64,000 nucleotides of DNA, taken from positions 124,001 to 188,000 of the forward strand of contig NZ_PVTI01000002.1 in assembly GCF_003002895.1 (NCBI RefSeq), in the 5' to 3' direction. Shown one piece after another: positions 59,202 to 64,000 of the stretch. The notes under the pieces were generated by a model. That model saw only the letters and a program-made list of their open reading frames with translations. It did not search any database and had not been told where the DNA came from. The position numbers and the translations under genes are program-made. Positions within the stretch are counted from its first letter, which is position 1. Each line of letters opens with the position of its first letter. The DNA is from Knoellia remsis (GTDB lineage: Bacteria; Actinomycetota; Actinomycetes; Actinomycetales; Dermatophilaceae).

Positions 59202-59435
59202 GCCCACGACGCTAGGTGCGTGGTGGGGTCGCGCACATCGGCCGCGGTGCCGATTCTGGGTCAGCCCTGAGATGTATGCCGACGTATGCCCTCCGCCCAC
59301 CCGCGAGGTATGCCGCCGGTGTGTCCCGAAGTCACCCAATTGGGCGAGCTGGTCACGGCCGGCGTGTCCCGAAGTCACCCAATTGGGCGAGTTGGTCCCG
59401 AAGTCACCCAATTGGGCGAGTACGGCACGAGAGGG
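59202..59435. promoter_or_regulatory. Intergenic region upstream of the ABC transporter with three direct repeats
   Basis: Between the response regulator gene end and the ABC ATPase start, both on the minus strand, lie three 25-base direct repeats and three GTATGCC words (about 59274-59313). No gene is supported. Because the minus-strand ABC operon starts at 59201, this is its promoter region. Confidence 0.6.
59324..59420. repeat. Three identical 25-base direct repeats with a CCCAATTGGG core
   Basis: Identical copies occur at 59324-59348, 59367-59391 and 59396-59420, with starts 43 and 29 bases apart. Each contains the perfect ten-base palindrome CCCAATTGGG. They lie upstream of the ABC transporter operon and next to a NarL-type response regulator gene, and are candidate binding sites for that regulator. 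Confidence 0.85.
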
Positions 59436-60083
59436 TCAGAGGAGGCCGTGCTCGTAGGCGTAGACGACGAGCTGGACCCGGTCGCGGAGCGCGAGCTTGG
59501 TGAGGATGCGGGACACGTGCGTCTTCACCGTCGCCTCGGAGAGGAACTCGGCCGTGGCGATCTCGGCGTTCGACAGTCCTTGCGCCGCGCGCAGCAGGAT
59601 CTCGCGCTCGCGCGGGGTGAGGCGCTCGTAGTCGGCCCCGGGCGGGCTCGTCGAACGTTCCCGGAACCGCTCGAACACCGCCCGGGTGGCTCCGGCCGCG
59701 ACCACCTGCGTCCCCTCCGCGACTGCTCGCACCGCCGCGAGGAGCAGCTCGGGCCGGGTCTCCTTGAGGACGAACCCGGACGCGCCCGCCTCGATGGCAT
59801 CGGCGACGAGCTCGTCGACGTCGAACGTCGTGAGCACCAGTACCCGCGGCCCGGCGTCACCGAAGCGCTCGACGACCCGCCGGGTGGCCTCCACCCCGTC
59901 GACCCGCGGCATCCGCACGTCCATGAGCACGACGTCCGGACGGACCGACTCGACGAGAGCCACCGCTTCGGAACCGTCGCCGGCCTCGCCGACGATCTCG
60001 AGGTCGTCCTGGCTGCCCACGACCATCGAGATCCCGGCGCGGAAGAGGGCTTGGTCGTCGACGAGGGCGACACGGATGGTCAT
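59436..60083 (-). CDS. NarL/LuxR-type response regulator
   Basis: The 215-residue protein starts MTIRVALVDDQALFRAGISM, with phospho-acceptor Asp in DVVLMDVRMPRVDGVEATRR, the switch Thr in VLVLTTFDVDELVADAIEAG, and a LuxR HTH near the C-terminus (LTPREREILLRAAQGLSNAE then ATVKTHVSRILTKLALRDRV). Its start overlaps the kinase stop by four bases. It likely controls the ABC transporter operon downstream (inference). Confidence 0.93.
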   Translation of the reverse strand: MTIRVALVDDQALFRAGISMVVGSQDDLEIVGEAGDGSEAVALVESVRPDVVLMDVRMPRVDGVEATRRVVERFGDAGPRVLVLTTFDVDELVADAIEAGASGFVLKETRPELLLAAVRAVAEGTQVVAAGATRAVFERFRERSTSPPGADYERLTPREREILLRAAQGLSNAEIATAEFLSEATVKTHVSRILTKLALRDRVQLVVYAYEHGLL

Positions 60084-61327
60084 GCTCCACCTTCTCGTGC
60101 GGACGGGTCCGCTGGCCAGCCGCCCCCGGGTCGCGGCGTACCGCTCGTGGGGATGTGGGCACGGACGACCCAGTCGCCGTCCTCGGGTCCGGCAGCGAAG
60201 GTGCCGCCCGCGACGGCGGCCCGCTCGCCCATACCGACGAGACCGTGGCCACCGGGCGGCTTCGCCGCATCGGATCGAGTCGGTATGCCGTTGCGTACCG
60301 TGAGCGCGTAGCCGTCGGTCCAGTCGATGCCCACCGTGACGGGCCGCGTCAGGTCTCCGTGCTTGAGGGCGTTCGTCAGGGACTCCGCGAGCAACCGGTG
60401 CGCGGTCAGCGCGAGGAGCGGCGACTCGTCCGGGGTGCCGCTCTCGGCGAGCTCGACCTCCATCCCCGACGCCCGCATGCGTTCGAGCAGGACGTCCTGC
60501 TGTGCGCGCCCCGGCGTGCTGGGCTGCAGGTCGGGGTCGCGGAGCTGGGCGACGATCGTGCGCAGGTCGGCCATCGCGGCCCGGGCCGTCTCACCAATGA
60601 CCTCGAGCGCCTGCTCCGCGCCAGCCGGGTTGTCCCGCAACGCATACCGCGCACCGTCACTCTGCGCCGCGACGACGGCCCACGAGTGAGCGACGACGTC
60701 GTGCATGTCCGCCGCGATGCGCCGCCGCTCCTGCTCGACCTCGAACAGGTCCGCGATGCGCGCCCGCTCGACGGCCTCGACGCGGGCGTCGACGCGCGCC
60801 TGCACCGACTGCCGTTGCTGCCACCGCAGGTAGCCCCAGGCCCACCCGCCGAGGCAGAACACGGCCGCGCTCGAGCCGAGCGCGACCGCCGTCGTGAGGC
60901 GCTCGACGAGGCTCGTGCCGGGCTCTCGCACGTCGGGAGCGGCGAGATCGGGCCAGCCACGCGTCGCGCCGAAGAGGGCGGCGACGGTGACCGCGACTCC
61001 GGCGGCCACGAGCCCGAACCGGCGCACCCGGCCGTCCTGGTGGGCGCCGAGGGTGAGGAACAGCACGGCGTATGCCGTGTTCGCGAGGTAGGCGATGGTG
61101 TCACCGGCGACCTGGGTCACCGCTGCGGCGAACCCCAGGAGCGACATCGCCTGCCACGACAGGCGGCGCACGGCCAGCGCAGCGGCGAGGAGGACGACCG
61201 CGACCGGGGCGGTGAGGCCCAACCCGACGTGGACGAGCAGCATGACCGCGGCGAAGACCAGCGCGGTGACGACGTCGAACGCCAGCTGGCGTCGCGTCGG
61301 CCGGTCCTCACCCCACACGTCGGTCAC
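60080..61327 (-). CDS. NarL-family sensor histidine kinase
   Basis: The 415-residue protein starts at a GTG (61327, VTDVWGEDRPTRRQLAFDVV) and has about five membrane helices in the first 160 residues. Then comes HisKA_3 with the phospho-histidine in ERRRIAADMHDVVAHSWAVV and a GHKL ATPase domain ending GGHGLVGMGERAAVAGGTFA. The membrane part lacks a large outer domain, so it may sense membrane state or partner with the ABC permease. An upstream frame to 61642 is rejected. Confidence 0.9.
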   Translation of the reverse strand: MTDVWGEDRPTRRQLAFDVVTALVFAAVMLLVHVGLGLTAPVAVVLLAAALAVRRLSWQAMSLLGFAAAVTQVAGDTIAYLANTAYAVLFLTLGAHQDGRVRRFGLVAAGVAVTVAALFGATRGWPDLAAPDVREPGTSLVERLTTAVALGSSAAVFCLGGWAWGYLRWQQRQSVQARVDARVEAVERARIADLFEVEQERRRIAADMHDVVAHSWAVVAAQSDGARYALRDNPAGAEQALEVIGETARAAMADLRTIVAQLRDPDLQPSTPGRAQQDVLLERMRASGMEVELAESGTPDESPLLALTAHRLLAESLTNALKHGDLTRPVTVGIDWTDGYALTVRNGIPTRSDAAKPPGGHGLVGMGERAAVAGGTFAAGPEDGDWVVRAHIPTSGTPRPGGGWPADPSAREGGA

Positions 61328-61415
61328 GCGCCACAGCGTACGACCCGCAACACCGGGGTCGCCTCGTTCTCGCGGCTCGTGCGGCCCACGCCGCGCGACG
61401 GTGCTGCACGGCACA

Positions 61416-61916
61416 ATGGCGCCCGTGACCTCCCCCGTGACCGGACGCCGCAGCGCCCTGACGTGGCTCGCGCCCCTGCTCGCCATCGCCCTCGTCGTCG
61501 GGCTCTGGTGGCTCGCGACCCGCGACACGAGCGACGCCGGGACCGACGGCACCCAGCCCGGCGCCCGGGTGACGGCGACCGCGGGACCCAGCGGGACGGC
61601 ATACCCGTCGACGGGAAACACACCCGACTCCGGACTCGACACGATCCCCGAGTCCCGGCTGCCGCGCGAGGCCCGCGCGACCCTGGGGCTGATCCGCGCC
61701 GGCGGGCCGTACCCGTACGACCAGGACGACGAGACCTTCCAGAACCGCGAGGGGATCCTGCCGCAGCAGAAGCGGGGCTACTACCGCGAATACACCGTCG
61801 AGACACCGGGATCCGACGACCGCGGTGCCCGACGCATCGTGCGTGGGCGGGCCGGCGACACGTACTGGACCGACGACCACTACGACAGCTTCCGACAGAT
61901 CCAGGAGGGTCAGTGA
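61416..61916 (+). CDS. Secreted or membrane-anchored guanyl-specific ribonuclease (RNase Sa/barnase superfamily)
   Basis: The 166-residue protein starts MAPVTSPVTGRRSALTWLAP, with an N-terminal hydrophobic segment that can act as signal or anchor, and a roughly 90-residue C-terminal domain. The latter closely follows RNase Sa: LPREARATLGLIRAGGPYPY, QNREGILPQQKRGYYREYTV (catalytic Glu), ETPGSDDRGARRIVRG (catalytic Arg residues), and TDDHYDSFRQI (catalytic His). The disulfide cysteines of RNase Sa are absent. It is followed directly by its cognate inhibitor gene (TGATG overlap). Confidence 0.88.
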   Translation: MAPVTSPVTGRRSALTWLAPLLAIALVVGLWWLATRDTSDAGTDGTQPGARVTATAGPSGTAYPSTGNTPDSGLDTIPESRLPREARATLGLIRAGGPYPYDQDDETFQNREGILPQQKRGYYREYTVETPGSDDRGARRIVRGRAGDTYWTDDHYDSFRQIQEGQ

Positions 61917-62260
61917 TGCGCATCCTCGGAGACCGGGTGGACCTCGACGGCCTCATCGCCGACGCCGAGGAGGAGGGTCGGACCGTCGAGGTCATCCCCG
62001 CCGGTGCGACGAAGGAGGAGTCGCTCGCGGCGTTCTCGGAGGTGCTGAACTTCCCCGAGTGGTTCGGCATGAACCTCGACGCGCTCGCCGACTGCCTCGA
62101 CACCTTCGCCCGGGAGACGACGAACGAGTGGGAGCTCGTCTGGGACGGGGTCGCGAGACTGCGCGAGTCCGACCCGAAGGCAGCGGCCGGGATCGAGTCG
62201 GTGCTCGCCGACGTCGGCGCGGACCACCCGAAGGTCCACATGACGATCATCAACCGCTGA
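61916..62260 (+). CDS. Barstar-like ribonuclease inhibitor
   Basis: The 114-residue protein starts MRILGDRVDLDGLIADAEEE and contains the barstar core: FSEVLNFPEWFGMNLDALAD, where the FPxWFGxNxDAL motif binds the RNase active site, and CLDTFARETTNEWELVWDGV. It lies behind GGAGG and overlaps the RNase gene stop, which makes a toxin-antitoxin-like immunity pair. It is cytoplasmic, protecting the cell from any unsecreted enzyme. Confidence 0.9.
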   Translation: MRILGDRVDLDGLIADAEEEGRTVEVIPAGATKEESLAAFSEVLNFPEWFGMNLDALADCLDTFARETTNEWELVWDGVARLRESDPKAAAGIESVLADVGADHPKVHMTIINR

Positions 62261-62371
62261 GGGCTGCGAGCCGAGCGAGCCAGAGAGCGGTGAGTGAGCC
62301 AGGGCTGGCTGCATCGCTCGCCAACTGGTGCATCCCTCGACTCCGAGGTCCGCCAGTGGGAGCGTGGGCAC

Positions 62372-62974
62372 ATGACGAACCCACCTGACCTCACGCCGGC
62401 CACCGACCGGCTCGGCGATGTCGTGCGCGGCGTCAACGACGACCAGCTGGGCGCGCCGACGCCGTGCGATGGGCGCACCGTCTCGCAGCTCCTCGCCCAC
62501 GTCGACGGGCTGACCCAGGCCTTCCGCGCGAGCGCCGACAAGGAGCTCGGGCCGCTCACCGACACCAACCCCGACGCCGACGGCTGGCCCGACGCCGACC
62601 CGGCCTGGCGCGACGACATCCCCACCCGCTCGGACGCGCTCGCCGCCGCCTGGCGACAGCCCGAGGCATGGACCGGCATGACTCGGGCCGGGGGCTTCGA
62701 TGCTCCCGCCGAGGTGATGGGTCTCGTGGCGCTCGGCGAGGTGACCTTCCACGGCTGGGACCTCGCGAAGGCCACCGGGCAGGCGTTCGAGCCGGACGAC
62801 GCGACGGTGCAGGCGCTCGCGGCATACGTCGAGGGTTTCGACCCGGCCGGGACGCCCGGCACGTTCGGTGCCGCCGTCGAACCACCGGAGCATGCCACGG
62901 CCTTCGAGCGGGTCCTCGCGCGGACCGGCCGCGACCCGCGGTGGCGTCCGCCGACGACGCTGCGTGCGCTGTGA
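62372..62974 (+). CDS. TIGR03086-family mycothiol-dependent-type metal-binding protein (DinB-like)
   Basis: The 200-residue protein starts MTNPPDLTPATDRLGDVVRG, with metal-binding His positions in SQLLAHVDGLTQAFRASADK and VALGEVTFHGWDLAKATG, characteristic of the TIGR03086 group of DinB/mycothiol maleylpyruvate isomerase-like proteins. A substrate is not known. The ATG at 62372 is the one matching the family start. Confidence 0.85.
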   Translation: MTNPPDLTPATDRLGDVVRGVNDDQLGAPTPCDGRTVSQLLAHVDGLTQAFRASADKELGPLTDTNPDADGWPDADPAWRDDIPTRSDALAAAWRQPEAWTGMTRAGGFDAPAEVMGLVALGEVTFHGWDLAKATGQAFEPDDATVQALAAYVEGFDPAGTPGTFGAAVEPPEHATAFERVLARTGRDPRWRPPTTLRAL

Positions 62975-63007
62975 GGCGCGCCTGAGGCCCGCTGGCAGGA
63001 TGACCGG

Positions 63008-63535
63008 GTGACCACACCGAGCGACACTCGCGTGACCCTGTCCGAGATCATGCGCGCGACCGAGGCGAACCTCCTCGGCACCGTGCACGGCGGCAACCTC
63101 ATGAAGGCGGTCGACTCCATCGCCGGCGTCGTCGCCAACCGGTATGCCGGTGGGCCGGCCGTGACGGCCGCGCTCGACGAGATGACGTTCCTGACGCCGG
63201 TGCGCGTCGGCGACATCCTGCACTCGAGCGCGCAGCTCAACTGGGCCGGCCGCTCCTCGATGGAGGTCGGGGTGCGGGTCGAGGTGGACCGGTGGGACTC
63301 CAACACCGACCGGGTCCACGTCGCCAGCGCCTACCTCGTCTTCGTCGCCGTCGACGCCGACGGCAAGCCCAAGGCCGTCCCGCCGCTCGACCTCGAGACG
63401 CCCGAGGAGAAGCGCCGGTTCCGCGAGGCGCAGATCCGCCGCGAGCACCGGCTCGCCCGACGGGCGGCCATCGAGGCGTCCCGCGAGGCCGAGCTCGCCG
63501 AGGGCATGGCCGCTGCGTCGGAGGGTGACGCGTGA
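63008..63535 (+). CDS. Acyl-CoA thioesterase, hotdog fold
   Basis: The 175-residue protein starts at a GTG (63008) and reads [20 protein letters not shown] then [20 protein letters not shown], typical of YciA-like thioesterases; the His/Asp ([14 protein letters not shown]) fit the active site. It is followed by a highly charged C-terminal helix ([20 protein letters not shown]). Its stop overlaps the dxr start. Confidence 0.9.
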   Translation: MTTPSDTRVTLSEIMRATEANLLGTVHGGNLMKAVDSIAGVVANRYAGGPAVTAALDEMTFLTPVRVGDILHSSAQLNWAGRSSMEVGVRVEVDRWDSNTDRVHVASAYLVFVAVDADGKPKAVPPLDLETPEEKRRFREAQIRREHRLARRAAIEASREAELAEGMAAASEGDA

Positions 63536-64000
63536 GCCAGCGCTCCGTCGCCATCCTCGGCTCGACCGGGTCGATCGGCACCCAGGCCCTCGACGTCATC
63601 GGCCGCAATCGCGACCGGTTCTCCGTCGCTGCGCTCTCTGCCGGGTCCAACATCGACCTCGTCGCGCGCCAGGCCGTGGAGTTCGACGTGCCGCTCGTCG
63701 CCGTCGCGTCCGGCTCGCCCGAGGAGGTGCGCACCGCGATCGGTGCGTATGCCGCGCGCGCCGGGCACACGGCATACGCACCGGAGATCGTGGTCGGGGA
63801 CGGCGCGGCGGTGACCGCCGCCGGGACCGGGGCCGACGTCGTGCTCAACGGCATCACCGGCTCCATCGGGCTGCGGCCCACCCTCGCCGCGCTCGAGGCC
63901 GGGTCGACGCTCGCGCTCGCGAACAAGGAGTCGCTCATCATCGGCGGCGACCTCGTGCGGCGCGCCGCGAAGCCGGACCAGATCGTGCCCGTCGACAGCG
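63532..64000 (+). CDS. dxr: 1-deoxy-D-xylulose 5-phosphate reductoisomerase, 3' end outside the window
   Basis: About 156 residues of the N-terminal part are present from the GTG at 63532: [20 protein letters not shown] (NADPH binding), followed by [40 protein letters not shown] and [20 protein letters not shown], all hallmark Dxr motifs. It makes methylerythritol phosphate in the non-mevalonate isoprenoid pathway. The gene order rlmN...dxr fits Actinobacteria. The gene is cut by the window end. Confidence 0.95.
   Translation, partial: MSQRSVAILGSTGSIGTQALDVIGRNRDRFSVAALSAGSNIDLVARQAVEFDVPLVAVASGSPEEVRTAIGAYAARAGHTAYAPEIVVGDGAAVTAAGTGADVVLNGITGSIGLRPTLAALEAGSTLALANKESLIIGGDLVRRAAKPDQIVPVDS

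Larger units (their letters stand above)
31040..64000. repeat. Dispersed signature word GGCATAC, with six extended 13-mers
   Basis: Counted by eye, the heptamer GGCATAC or its complement occurs about 37 times in this chromosomal part, at approximately 36056, 36536, 37204, 37593, 38731, 39919, 41419, 41679, 41826, 43809, 43836, 44903, 45440, 45960, 46096, 46650, 47076, 49098, 49207, 50949, 51101, 53860, 54487, 55437, 55846, 58339, 58537, 59274, 59284, 59308, 60283, 61071, 61599, 62821, 63141, 63748 and 63769. The 13-mer GCGGACGGCATAC is perfect at 41679, 41820, 43809, 44903, 47070 and 55431 (both strands). Orientation is about equal. It is seen in all three reading frames. Confidence 0.85.

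Noticed and set aside
59324-59420. The three 25-base repeats considered as a CRISPR array
   Set aside because: Spacers are 18 and 4 bases, too short and unequal, and no cas genes are near; there are only three units.
60155-61915. A long plus-strand open frame leading into the barstar gene
   Set aside because: Only its end (from 61916) is barstar; the rest is antisense to the kinase gene.
1-64000. tRNA, rRNA and riboswitch genes
   Set aside because: No cloverleaf, ribosomal RNA or known riboswitch core was recognised by eye in any intergenic region.

Overview
The window is high-GC actinobacterial DNA. The gene order on the right (comM remnant, dprA, xerC, M23 protease, rpsB, tsf, pyrH, frr, cdsA, rlmN, dxr) is the conserved chromosomal order of Actinobacteria, and the gene content suggests a member of Micrococcales, possibly Intrasporangiaceae (inference). 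Two blocks are joined near base 31,040.

Bases 1 to about 31,040 are the right-hand part of an integrative conjugative element (ICE). Its left end and its integrase lie outside the window. On the minus strand a tightly packed transfer operon runs from 14,768 down to the left edge, mostly with 4-base start/stop overlaps: ArdC-type antirestriction protein, primase-polymerase, SpdB-like membrane protein, ParB-like protein, a small VirB8-position protein, a bifunctional cell-wall hydrolase, two paralogous DUF6112 two-helix membrane proteins, a TrbL/VirB6-like channel protein, an SCO6880-family protein and a VirB4-type ATPase. To the right are an AraC regulator, a decayed winged-helix regulator, and a cargo pair of MFS exporter and SoxR regulator, each preceded by a near-perfect SoxR-type promoter. 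These are followed by a MobF relaxase-helicase with a small membrane protein. Next is a minus-strand block that looks like a defence module: an unknown protein with an XRE-ImmA/IrrE partner, a PD-(D/E)XK nuclease and a large SF1 helicase. A 70-residue Myb/SANT-like protein lies near the element end. The element interrupts comM exactly at the Walker B motif, leaving a 3' half.

Bases 31,040 to 64,000 are chromosome. dprA and xerC follow the comM remnant. Then come a DUF3152 protein, an M23 protein, an aminotransferase, a frameshifted AlkD-like gene, a secreted M6 metalloprotease, a DUF1232 protein and an MFS transporter. The translation/lipid/isoprenoid cluster rpsB-tsf-pyrH-frr-cdsA-rlmN-dxr is interrupted by a monooxygenase-like gene, a sulfatase, a MazEF-type pair, a LOG-family protein, a LacI regulator, an alkaline phosphatase, a succinate-semialdehyde dehydrogenase, an ABC transporter with its two-component system, and an RNase Sa/barstar pair.

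The most striking non-genic signal is the heptamer GGCATAC. By eye it occurs about 37 times on either strand of the 33 kb chromosomal part but only about twice in the 31 kb ICE. It falls in all reading frames, forces rare codons, and has six perfect copies of an extended 13-mer, one of which forms part of the inverted pair in the tsf terminator. This is the signature expected of a genome-wide selected DNA word such as a methylation site or an uptake-type sequence. The helicase-nuclease block and this word are the two strongest candidates for undescribed biology here.
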